DNA from: Nematostella vectensis | Lineage: Eukaryota > Cnidaria > Anthozoa > Actiniaria > Edwardsiidae | Direction: 5' to 3' | DNA: 64,000 nt | NCBI RefSeq assembly: GCF_932526225.1 | Contig: NC_064044.1 | Coordinates: forward strand, 4,273,092-4,337,091 | Part shown: positions 47,335-57,944 of the stretch, piece after piece | How the letters are laid out: the number at the start of each line of letters is the position of its first letter | How positions within the stretch are numbered: the stretch's first letter is position 1 | The notes under the pieces: model-generated | What the model was told of the DNA's origin: nothing | The model's database searches: none | The model's input: only the letters and a program-made list of their open reading frames with translations | Program-made: the position numbers and the translations under genes

Positions 47335-47565
47335 TATAATTTCAAGGATAACAAGCCAACACGCCTAAATATTCCGCAATTTATCTGACTTCCAAAAAGG
47401 CACACCAATTAGAGAGTGGAAGCTGTCTGTACCGATTCCGCGGCGTCCAAGCTGCCACGAGGATTTTCTTTGCTAGTCGTTTACATCAATCAAAATGAAG
47501 ACTATATGTGTTGAGCCCAGTACAAACAGCCTAGACTGAACTGGGATTTTTACAGCATCTCTGGC
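47335..47565 (+). other. Probable 3' UTR of the SRCR receptor
   Basis: Sequence between the stop codon and a MITE. No AATAAA was seen here, so the 3' end may lie in or after the MITE. Confidence 0.35.
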
Positions 47566-47734
47566 CAGGCGCGTTCCCAGGATCGGCGGAGGGGGGGGGG
47601 GGACGCAGTCAAAGGTATCATATGGAAAAAGCATAGTTTTTAAAGATTCCTTAATAACAAATGACTCACTTTTTGCCGCCAAGGTGGGGGTGGGGGTGGG
47701 GCTCACCCTGCGCACCCCCCTGTGTACGCGCCTG
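47566..47734 (+). mobile_element. CAGGCGCG MITE, intact 169 bp, TSD CTGGC
   Basis: Starts CAGGCGCGTTCCCAGGATCG and ends CCTGTGTACGCGCCTG, flanked by CTGGC (47561-47565, 47735-47739). Best reference copy of the family in the window. Confidence 0.88.
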
Positions 47735-47914
47735 CTGGCGGTTATCCCGCAGGCAAATCATGACCGATGTTCGGCGCTATCTGAAAAAGGCTTAACCTAC
47801 TTAGCCTCCCAAGGAACTGATCAAAGTCGTGTCGTGACCTTCTCCTAACCAAAAGAGAGAGTTAAATGCGACACACGAAAAATGCGGCTTTGGGTGGATA
47901 TACCACCCTCACCT

Positions 47915-47995
47915 TACGAGAACCTTACGAGAACATTACGAAAACATTACGAGAACCTTACGAGAACCATACGAGAATATTACGAGAACCTTTAG
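47915..47995. repeat. 11-bp tandem repeat (ATTACGAGAAC)n
   Basis: About seven copies of MTTACGAGAAC with small variations. Confidence 0.85.
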
Positions 47996-49352
47996 TAAAC
48001 GTTTTATATAAGGTTCTAAAAGGAGATTTCAATATTATATAATTTTGGATTTGACTATTTTATAGCACAATCTTTTATCAATGAAATGAGAGAACGTTAT
48101 TGAGCTTTTTTATAACCAGAAGCCATCCACCATCAATTATTATTGAAATGAAAAGTGTAATATTGTATTGTGGGAGTGTTTTTCTGCAGCTTTCATTCCG
48201 CGCAGACGTCCTTTAAATACCCTGAGGGGGGAGGGGGATTTGACTATATAACTACCTAAAAGTTTTAAAGCCACCCCCCCCCCCCCCCCCCAGGATTTGT
48301 ACATCTCATAATAACCCAGACCCCCCTTCAAAGAGCCCATTTGTAGCCCCTTTGGATGGTTGCAAATTTTCGGGGAACCCCCTCCCCCTCAATATAATCG
48401 CCCCTCCCAAGGAAAGATGGAAGAAGTTAATTCTTCAACTCTCTCGTCATATTTTTTTTCATATTTTAAAGATTTAATAATTGTATGATTGAAATTCACG
48501 TGAATCACGCGTAACGCAAGTCGGATCTGAGCACGATCCGAAATGATCCCAGGACCCGAAACGATCCCCAAAAGTTCCCCAACTGATCCCGGGACCCGAA
48601 ACGATCCCCAAGAGTCCCCGAAATGAACCCCAAGGAATTGAGTAATGGACAAACAAAAGAAATGTGGAAGGATTGGCTTTCAGTTTTAAAAACATATGAA
48701 CATTTTAGCGTTATTTGTGTTAATATCAGGGAATTTACATAACTAAAACTATAGTATTAAGATTTTAATATACGACTGGGCGGGAAATACAATGGTTGAG
48801 TCAGAAATTAGGGTCAAATGCCAATTATCGTGATAGTAATTTGAAGAACCAGGCGTGAATAAATCATTTATAGTTATTCTTAAGGTTACTTTTGTGCATG
48901 TTTGTTTGTATTCGGTGAATGAAAGACCTATCATATCATGAGATCATGCAGGGTTGTACCGACTAAATGAAGGGAATTCAAAACTCACATAAATATTGCT
49001 CTCAACTAAAGCCACATCTTGCAAAGGTAGTAAAAGGGTTGTTCGAGTGCATTACTCCCTGTGCTTTTGTCATTCCGCCATCTTCTCGGCCAAACCGGCT
49101 GCCTAAAATATTCGCTCATGTGAACATGGATTTCGTGGTGAAATGAAGTTTGTTTGTCAAATGAATATGTTTTTTTAGGGGTGCTGTTTACCGGAAACGA
49201 GATTTATATTGTCAGAGTCATGTGTCGGATGCAAATGTTTAGAGTGTGATGGAAGGTCAACAGTTTTGTTGTTCTAAGCAAGGCTGTGCTAGTTAATAAT
49301 GTATTCCTTTCAGTAGCAAATAAAAGTTGTGTATTTGTTTTGGACTCTGTTT
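47996..49352. other. Intergenic, no gene; GATCCC/GGACCCGAAAC motifs at 48535-48620
   Basis: Poly-C at 48275-48292. At 48535-48620 the word GATCCCRGGACCCGAAAC occurs twice among related pieces, and its reverse complement occurs again at 52915-52965. No exon recognised. Confidence 0.5.
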
Positions 49353-49552
49353 ATGGGTGGGTGGGTGGGTTGGTAGGTGGGTAGGTGGGTGGGTAGGTAG
49401 GTAGGTAGGTAGGTAGGTAGGTAGGTAGGTAGGTAGGTAGGTAGGTAAGTAGGTAGGTAGGTAGGTAGGTAGGTAGGTAGGTAGGTAGGTAGGTAGGTAG
49501 GTAGGTAGGTAGGTAGGTAGGTAGGTAGGTAGGTAGGTAGGTAGGTAGATAG
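49353..49552. repeat. (GGTA)n microsatellite, LINE tail
   Basis: About 200 bp of GGTA with GGGT variants at the outer edge; directly joined to the 3' end of the LINE on the - strand. Confidence 0.93.
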
Positions 49553-52330
49553 ATAGGGGTTTTATTCAATTGCCATGGCAGTATTACAGACTGAATTAAG
49601 GCAAAGGGCCAGCACATATAGCGTTATAATATTACAGAAATCGATAAGTTACAAAGTCACCAAAGCGTTTAGTTACAGAAATATGTTTGTAGGTATTCAT
49701 ACTGCCGGATCTTAGTGAGTATCCATGCTCGTTATTAATTACGCCCCCAGAAATTACAGATCGAAGCTCCTTAGCTCCTTAGCGGAGGTCATGAGACTGA
49801 TACAAAGCTCGCGCCTGCGGTCAGCAAGACTTTGGAGCCCGCTGGCGTCCAAGGCCTCCTTGTATCGTAGATGGGGTAAAACGATACGGAGGGCCCTCTT
49901 TTGGATGCCCTCAACAATGTGGACAAGGAACCCTGGTATATTAGCCCATACTGGACCTGCGTACTCCACAACAGATCTAATGAGTACACAATAGATAGCA
50001 ACAACATCCTGGACCGGTACTCTAGATTTCTTAAGGAGCCGGAGAACGTTGAGCCATTTGTTTGCCTTCTTAACTACATAGTCTACGTACTTATTCCACG
50101 ATAGATCTGAGCTAATGTGGACGCCGAGGATTTTGTAGCTTTCAACCCTTTTAATCACGGAGCCCATGAGTTGCAGGGCATTAACTGGCGAGGGCTGGTA
50201 CTGCAGGAAATTAATGACTAAATCCCGACACTTTTTGGGGTTGAGCCTCATCCCACGCTCCGTAGCAAAATTGAAAATATAATTAGCAATAAATGGCAGA
50301 TAACTTGGCGAGTACCTGGGAGTCACTTCAAAGATGGTGGTGTCATCAACATACTTAATGCGATATGGCCAAGTGCTCGCCAGCCTGTTTACAAGTATAG
50401 CAAACATTAGTGAGGCAAGCTTAGTGCCTGTGGTATGCCCCCATTAGGGAACACAGGCGATGAGGTGTGGCCACTGATTTTGACGTGCTGTGGTCGGGCT
50501 GTGAGAAAGGCAGCAATCCAATTTTGGAGATACTCGTTGACTCCCAGGAGATCGAGCTAAAACATTAAGACGTTATGGTCGACTAAGTCAAAGCCCTTTG
50601 AAAAGTCGGCAAAAATTATGCGCACATAATTTTCGCCTCTTTCAAGCGATTCAAGGGTGCAATGGAGAAAATACACCAGAGCCTGCACAGTAGACTTCCC
50701 TGTTACAGAGAACTGTTTAGGGTCAAGCTTATCCTTAACGCATGCGAAGAGCGAATCAAGTGCAATCCCTCCATAACTTTAGCTAACTGAGAAGTAAGGG
50801 TAATGGGTCTAAGGTCCTCACTCAGAGTCTTTGGAGGGGAGCACTTTGGCACTGGATGGACAATCGACTCCTTCAGTTCTTGGGGAACAAAGCCTTCCAT
50901 CAATGAGGAATTGTACAGGTTGCAGACGACATCAGACAGTTCAGGGGCAAATTCCTTCCATATGACACTGGGGACTGGGTCAGGTCCAGATGACTTCTTC
51001 ACTTTGATGCGACTTAGGGCTTTAAACGCCTTTCCAGGGGTGATAAGCAGTTCAAGGGGGACTGGCCCCGAGCAGGTAACTTGCTGGCTGATGGGCGCGA
51101 AACTCTCTGCAAGGGAAGATAAGTGTTCACAGCGTCAGTGATGACAGTATAGAACCGCTCAAATTTCTCCCTAGCTGTCTGAAGGCTCAAGATGGTATTC
51201 CAGCAAAAATGAGTGATCCAGCGGCCAAAGGCGTTCAGGCTGCTGCGCCGCAAGTTTCGTCGCCAGACAGAGCTCTTGTGGGCTTTAGGGTTGGTAATCC
51301 ACAAGTTGGGCTTGATTAGGATTGGGTAGTGATCGCAACTACCCATCTTGGAGAGCTGTAAAGGTTGCTGAAAGTACTTTGGTTTGTTGGTCAGACACCA
51401 ATCGAGTATACCGGCGTCTCTGGTCAAGACATTTATTATCTGAGTCAGGCCGGTCTTGTGAGTGACATATTGAGCCTTAAGTCCGGTGCTTGGATTGAAA
51501 TCACCTGTGACAACTACAAGGCCACCGGGGTGCTTTGAGAGGAAAGACTCACAGTTCTTGTCGATATGGTCAACAAGTTGACGATTCATCTCTCCATTCG
51601 AAGGAGGGTGGTAGATGACTCCGATAAGCAGCGTGGATACACTCCTTGGAAGCCGATAGGGTCTAACACTGATCCATAAAGATTCAATGGAGAGGTCTTC
51701 AAATTCTGGTAACCTCCTACAAGGGTACTGAGAGTTGATATAGGTACAGACTCCACCGCCCCGACTTGTAGTCCTGTCATTTCTAAAACACAGGTAACCT
51801 GGTAGGTGGATTAATGGATCGGGATGAGACCCATTCAGCCAGGTTTCCGTTAAGCAGATAATTCCCGCTGGAAATTGCATGATGGCTGCGTATAATTCAT
51901 CTAGCTTCGCAAGAAGTGATTGCATATTCGCTATGATAGTGTCCGGGATGACTGGGAAGGGTGCTGTTTGCGAGCTGGAAGAATTGGTGGAGCAGCCAGA
52001 ACTGAGTTGTGGGTGCCCTGTGGAGTCGACGGTTGTCACAACAGGAAGACCGGTGCAAACATGGCGACTTTGTCTTGTCGAGTCTTGGCTTTCTTCGTGA
52101 TCGAAAGGGCTTCCTAATTCCAAGATCACCGAGTTTCTGCCATAATTTGGGCTCCAAGCGTTGTTTAGGTTGAGATTTCCTTATAGTCTTGAGTTCTTGG
52201 TTGCTATACGACCAGCCAGTAGATGCAGCGGGTTCAGATGTCAACTTATCAACATGGCTTCCCACAGGTAGCTCAGGCAATGGTTTCGAAGCTTGTTCGT
52301 AGCTCGGAATCGGCTGTTATTCTTAGAGGT
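49353..52330 (-). mobile_element. Non-LTR retrotransposon (APE endonuclease + RT), disabled, (TACC)n tail
   Basis: On the - strand, an endonuclease region (about 52129-51014) has ANMQSLLAKLDEL, CLTETWLNG, GGGVCTYI, VVVTGDFNP and GSCDHYPI, the order of APE-type endonuclease motifs. The RT region continues with SSGPDPVPSVIWKEF, LRPITLTSQLAKVME, FADFSKGFDLVDHNVL, GGIPQ and IKYVDDTTIF (YVDD catalytic motif) down to 49754. It is damaged: a stop follows the DHNVLMF segment near 50563, and a one-base loss after GGIPQ near 50430 shifts the frame. The 3' end passes through AATAAAACCCC into (TACC)n at 49353-49545. A second overlapping frame (52280-51897) at the 5' end may be the tail of ORF1. A CR1/L2-like clade is inferred. 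Confidence 0.88.
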
Positions 52331-53348
52331 AAAACGAGTGGATTGAAGTCGCGATTTTTTGTGAAACATGCCTTGTTGTTGTCATATTTGTGTGTAATAT
52401 ACGATTTTGGGGGGTTTTCGTAACGGAATATATGACTTCTCTCCCCCTACTAAGGAAAGAAACAAGGTTGGAGGCGCCATTTTCGGTAGCACTCAAATGC
52501 CGTCGAAATTCGCGAGGAAAATACAACAAACGAAATATTTTTATCTCGCAGACCTATGCCAGGGTACACTTACATTCGATATGTGGCAAAACATCCGAGC
52601 TAAATTATTTTCCTTGGCCGCTATAATTTTTTTTTTAAACGATTAAGTAGCAATTTGAATCCTTGACCGGCGCCGTTGGACAATTAGGTACGCTCGGCTG
52701 AACACGGGAGCGAAGCAAACTATTATTAGCCTGCGAGGTGGAAAGTCTGCAAGGCTGTCATCGGCGCATAGTAATCTGTTATATAAATTAAACAAAAATA
52801 AGAGATAACAGATTACTTAACTTGCTTCGAAAACTGACGGTTTTGGATTTTAGACCACAAAAAATTATGAAATCCGTATCGAATGCGCCGGTGACAGCCT
52901 CGCGCTATAAGTTGTTTCGGGTCCTGGGATCATTTCGGGTCCTGGGATCGTTTCGGGTCCTGTACAGATCAGCAGACACATGTTTCCCCCACGTTGCGAA
53001 AGGTTTTGTTGTTGCTACAGGAAATCCGCTTAAGGCGATCTATTAAAGCTTAAAGCAGGTCTGTCTGCTGCCGCGGCGGTGAATTCGCCGATACTCACAT
53101 ATGTATGCGTGCGCTCTGGCGATTAAATTCGCTGGCGATCGCCGATGATTGATTTCGCTCATACGAGCGTACAAAATCTCCACAAATAGGAATATTGTAT
53201 TTCGAATTAACCCCTGTTATGGGAACTCTTACGCCCAGAGGGAGTTTCTGGTAAATAATATCACAATTTTTTTTCGTGACATTTCCATGACATATCACTT
53301 GATATAATGCGGCATTTGATTTTATACAACCATAGTTAATAGTTAACT
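52331..53348. other. Intergenic, upstream of the GT31 gene
   Basis: No gene. TTTCGGGTCCTGGGATCRTT is repeated two to three times at 52915-52965, the complement of the motif at 48535-48620. The last 200 bp before 53349 are probably promoter and 5' UTR. Confidence 0.4.
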
Positions 53349-54482
53349 ATGAAACAACCAGCGTCACAGTATTGTCTGGTCGACGCTGCTAACGCTATAA
53401 CCATGTTCTTTAACAAGAGAACCTGCCTTTTAGTTATAGTGATTGTACAATTTGGTGTGGTTCTTTTCGGAATCGTGAAGCTGAATGGCATAGGAAAAGA
53501 GAAGTGGATGATTTCGTTTCTTAGGAGTAATGGGGACGACGACACGTTCAATACAAGACTTGTAAGCGAGTTTGACTTACCACCATGGCTAATGCAAGCA
53601 GCATTTGGGCGAAATATAAGCTACGAAAGAGGAAAGAAGATATTATTACCAGAAATTAACCATAAAAGAGGAGAATTGTGTCTGCTTGTTCTTGTTATTA
53701 GCACTCCAAAGTCACATGGGCGTAGAGAAATCATACGTCAAACGTGGACACGGAATAAACATCAAAATACCACTCTAGAAGGAGCAAAACATTTTTATGA
53801 TAACACCAAGGTGGTATTTGCCCTTGGAAGATCTGGTAACAAAAATTTGGACCTTTTTATTGAAGATGAAGCAGAATTGTATAGTGATATATTCAGAGGC
53901 GTGACTTTGGAATCATACCGTAATCTCGTGTTCAAAGTGTGGGATGCTTTTCGCTGGTCAATTATTTACCAACCAAAATACATTATCAAGGTAGACCATG
54001 ACGTTTACGTGAATTTGCCTAAGTTTTTCTCCTGGATTCGCGAAGATAATATTCCCCATTTTTTATACGCGGGATATTTGCATTTTAATGCATACATTTA
54101 CAGGAATAACGACAGCGCTCACTTTGTAAGCGAGGATGAGTTCCAGGGAAAGAAATTTCCTGATTATTGTGGCGGACCTTGTTACATCGTATCCGGAAAT
54201 TTAATGCAGGAAATGGTAAAACAAAGTAAAAATGTGCCGATGTTTAAAGTCGAAGATGCATATACAGGAGTCGTGGCCCATACGTTGGGAGTGAGACCTC
54301 TTGACGTAGGGGAAAGTTTGGTTCATTGGAATCGTTGGAGCCTGATGGAAAACATGAAAAACTGGACGGAAAGCAAAATAAGAGATTCGCTTTGTTTAGG
54401 AGACAGCGCAAACTCTCTTATGATCTACCAAATCCATGATATATTTACTAAAATATACTCCAAGACAGACGCCAACACATAA
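53349..54482 (+). CDS. GT31-family beta-1,3-glycosyltransferase, single exon
   Basis: Uninterrupted 377-residue frame with type II Golgi topology: a short cytosolic tail, a membrane anchor at about 26-43 and a lumenal catalytic domain. GT31 motifs in order: RREIIRQTW (125-133), FALG (157-160), E-x-x-L-x-x-DI then ESYRNLVFK (188-196), the DxD-type metal site VDHDVYVN (215-222), CGGPCYIVSG (274-283) and VEDAYTG (301-307). The family transfers Gal, GlcNAc or GalNAc in beta-1,3 linkage from UDP-sugars; the acceptor is not predictable. Usual GT31 proteins have DDD; here the middle position is His, leaving both outer aspartates. Met19 (53403) would give a more typical short cytosolic tail and may be the real start. 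Lack of introns is common in GT31. Confidence 0.88.
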   Translation: MKQPASQYCLVDAANAITMFFNKRTCLLVIVIVQFGVVLFGIVKLNGIGKEKWMISFLRSNGDDDTFNTRLVSEFDLPPWLMQAAFGRNISYERGKKILLPEINHKRGELCLLVLVISTPKSHGRREIIRQTWTRNKHQNTTLEGAKHFYDNTKVVFALGRSGNKNLDLFIEDEAELYSDIFRGVTLESYRNLVFKVWDAFRWSIIYQPKYIIKVDHDVYVNLPKFFSWIREDNIPHFLYAGYLHFNAYIYRNNDSAHFVSEDEFQGKKFPDYCGGPCYIVSGNLMQEMVKQSKNVPMFKVEDAYTGVVAHTLGVRPLDVGESLVHWNRWSLMENMKNWTESKIRDSLCLGDSANSLMIYQIHDIFTKIYSKTDANT

Positions 54483-55162
54483 CAACACATAAAAAATTCA
54501 TATTACATACTTGGGCTGCGCGTGAAAATATTTTTTAAAATGACGTCTCTGTAGATGCTCGTGTTAAAGGGGGTCTGAGGGCTGCCACGGAAAATCATTG
54601 GAAAATCCTTACATTTTTTTCATAAACTCCTAAAACGCTAAAGTTATGATATGGAACATAATGGAATCGTCACTTGACTTTTGAGGAAATATTGGCTTTT
54701 TGGGGAGAAAAAATGCATTTTTTACGCGTCTAAAAAATCCTACATCGCTGGGTCCTAAGAAAAAAGCAACATTACATGATCAAAAATATACTGTACTTCA
54801 GTTAACGTGATAAAAAAATCCTGCTCGAACGAAAGTAAATCACCCATTTCAAAAGTGAAATGGTCGGGTCACTACGCAGCTCTTACAAGCTGCAATTTGA
54901 TTGGGCAAATGAACAATATCCGCACCTCGACACAAAGAACGAGAAGAATAGAGACAAAAGAACTCCTTTGTAGAATTAAGATAATAGGAGACAAAGCAGC
55001 TGTGTACTAACTCAAATGGTCTACCCAATATCAATCTCACTTGCGTGACGCATCGTTTCGTAGACTATGAAACCCTGTGCAAATGAATGTTCATCTCAGT
55101 AAGCAAACTTAATTATATTTTTAAAGCTCAAGTAATACAGGAGAAGTTGTATTTCGAAAAAT

Positions 55163-55393
55163 GTAGCCCAAGCTCACTATTTGCGTCGAATTCCGAGTTT
55201 GAGCAATTTTCCCTAAGGGGTCAGTGGAAGAGGGTTTCAACCCACCGACAATCGCTCAAATTCGGTACGATGGTTAGTTGAGACAACAAGAAGACAACGG
55301 TCAGAGTTTCAATTAATTTTATTTAAAACCAAGGCGGAAAATCGTACGTTGAAATGTAGCCATAATTCGACACAAATAGTGAGCTTGGGCTAC
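55163..55393. mobile_element. MITE with GTAGCCCAAGCTCAC termini
   Basis: Left GTAGCCCAAGCTCACTATTT and right AAATAGTGAGCTTGGGCTAC are perfect inverted ends, continuing into TCGAATT/AATTCGA with small gaps. A right-end fragment recurs near 60160 (ATGAGCTTGGGCTGCCTGTG). No TSD found. Confidence 0.8.
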
Positions 55394-57604
55394 CTGTGAA
55401 TAACCACGTAAATTTCACTGTAAATTTCACGTGGCGACGGCAGTGGTGGTGTGGACACTTCGATTGCAAAGAATGATGGGTCAATATATTGGCCAATCTA
55501 AAGTGTTTACTTTTAAACCGTACAAAGAGCGAATCAAAACAGCCGTCTTATTAATCGATATGGATTATGGGGCAGTGACTCTTTTAGCCAATCGTGAAGT
55601 GTGTACTTTGAAACCGTACAGAGAGCGAATCAAAACAGCTGTCTTATTGTATCTCTAGTCGCCAAATCTGAATTTTCTAATAAAAAAATAAAGTGATTGA
55701 CAGGGTGAGAGTTAGCAATGGCCCCCAACCTCGACTAATTTATATTGAGGGAAATACATCACCTAGACATATTCTTGTCTTAATTTTTTCTGTACAAAAA
55801 TTCCACGAGTTTGCCATTGCATTGCTTTGATTACTTCTTCAAACGCCCTTTGTCAGCCGCCTATTGTAAAATCCTACCAGAGAAAAATATTCGACTTTGC
55901 AATACTATATTCGCTTGAGCGATGTTGTAGCCACATTTGACTCACCCCCCGAATGATTTGGTATTTTCTATCTTACCATTTCACCAACGAAAGAAGAAAG
56001 TAAGTGAACATTTCAAGACCTTGGGTCCCCCTGGGTTTCCGAGGATGCGTTTGGCAGAAAAAAACAACAACAAATAATCCTGCAATAAACAACGGAATGT
56101 TTGGTAACGGATCTTTTGTTCATACTTGCACTTCGACGAAGAGCATAACGTTTTTCATACGAAATTTCATACCAGTAATTTTGTAATTCTTTTATATATT
56201 TATAACACGTGCGAAATTACTAATTAGACCAAAACATACACCAATTAAATTGATTTCCCCTTTATCTCAATAACAAAACAACCCAGCCGCTCTTTCGTCT
56301 CAAGAATAAAGCACCTCTAAAATACAGAACCTAATAACTAGTTCACTTGATTAAAATTTATATATTTTCTTGGGTGACTTTTTTTCTTGTCGTTTCTTGA
56401 TTTTACTCGAAGGTGAAGCGATGTAAAGTGATATGAGGTTTAGATGTCATGTCTTTAGGCCAAATTTACCATGGCAACTTTGTGTACTTTTCGAGACGAG
56501 AAGTGAAGCGGATGGCCTCTAAACAGGAGAAACCTACGATTAAACTCAGCTGCAACACAAATACTGCTTAAAATTTAAAGTTCTTTACTCAGAATAAATT
56601 CTTAGTAAGGTAGGTTTACAGCTAATGGTTTTATGCAGATTCTATACGTCCCTTGGGCATTTCGGAGAAAGGATTTTATTACTACACAAAAGATTCTTAA
56701 TCTTGTCAGAAAATGTTGTCTGTCTGAATTGCTTCGAGGGGCCATTCTAATGCATCGGGCTTTTGTCCCTTAAATCCCAAGAGAACGTGAAGTTTGAGAA
56801 ACAAGAAAACGAAGAATATAGACGCAAAAATGTCAGGTGAGGAGACAAATATTATATTATATTTTGTGACGTACAGCACACGGCCATGACGGTCGGTTTT
56901 CAAGTCTGTCAAGAGATCAAACTTTCACGGGCAACGTTTTAATATTGAGTCCAATATTTCCAAGAGCTAGGAACACGCTTATCTTTAGCGATAAACTTAG
57001 TAGTGAAAGCCCTATTTTTGAGCATTTTTATGTGAGATAGAATCTGTTTACAATTTGTAACACGCGCATTTGAGTTTTTACTGTGTCTTGGATCGTTAAT
57101 GCCAAAAGCGATTATCTCTTAGTAAAGTATTTATTCGCACGCTAAGCCGTATATGCTTAATAGTGGCAATGTGAGGACACTGTTAAGTTGCCTTCATAGA
57201 ATGTATAAATAGCTACATACTTACTTATAAAACATTTAGCGGGTGTTATTTTTCTCTCGTATTTCGTAAACACATGGATATGTCTGGTGGGCTTATGGTC
57301 GCCCATTATGCAAATCTGATAGAATTTATAAAACCACCATTTCTTCCAATCTTGTCTTTTCTTGTAGACAATTTTGACGCCAGCGAAAGAAAAATCATTG
57401 GATTTCCCTAAAATTATTCACATTTACGGATTGATGGAAAAGAGAATGGAAAGTAGCCTACCTTTAAGCCTTTAGGGCTACCTCTGATAGTGTCCGGGCT
57501 TTCAACGAATGAAAAAACAAGTAATTAATTTGTATATGTATATATATTTTCAGCACTTACAGAAAATCAAACAGACTGTATCTTTACTTTACCAGGTAGT
57601 CTCC

Positions 57605-57681
57605 CGCGCAGCCATCCTTTGTGTCGGTCACGCAACGCGTGGGAGGGAAGCGTTGCGTGAACGACACAAGACGGCTGCGCG
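57605..57681. repeat. 77-nt hairpin repeat
   Basis: Left arm CGCGCAGCCATCCTTTGTGT CGGTCACGCAACGC pairs with right arm GCGTTGCGTGAACGACACAA GACGGCTGCGCG around an 11-nt loop. TACCAGG occurs on both sides. Looks like a very short foldback MITE; an RNA role is possible but unsupported. Confidence 0.75.
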
Positions 57682-57944
57682 TACCAGGATCTCGGCGGTA
57701 GTATCTATTATCAGTTTCCTAATTTCTAACTAGGTTCTATATCTTAAGAAATGCGGAATTTTTAAGATAGTCCATAAGGAAATGCTGCCAATGGCAAGGG
57801 TTCCCCTCCCCCCCCCCCCCCTTTTGAACGTCAAATGCTGCCCTTTCCATATTAGCCAGTCTCGGCTGTACGCTCTTGAATCACGGTTACGTTTAACAAC
57901 TTCAACATTTTTCAGGTTCTTATGTATTTTGCTCAATGTTATAG

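Larger units (their letters stand above)
54483..57944. other. Intergenic, repeats, no confident gene
   Basis: Contains the MITE at 55163-55393, a two-copy tandem block (55489-55570 and 55586-55655, each with GCCAATC and GAGCGAATCAAAACAG) and the hairpin at 57605-57681. Missing 5' exons of the gene at 57945-62351 may lie here; I could not identify them. Confidence 0.45.

Noticed and set aside
49351-49617. Threonine/tyrosine/proline repeat frame
   Set aside because: (TACC)n microsatellite tail of the LINE.
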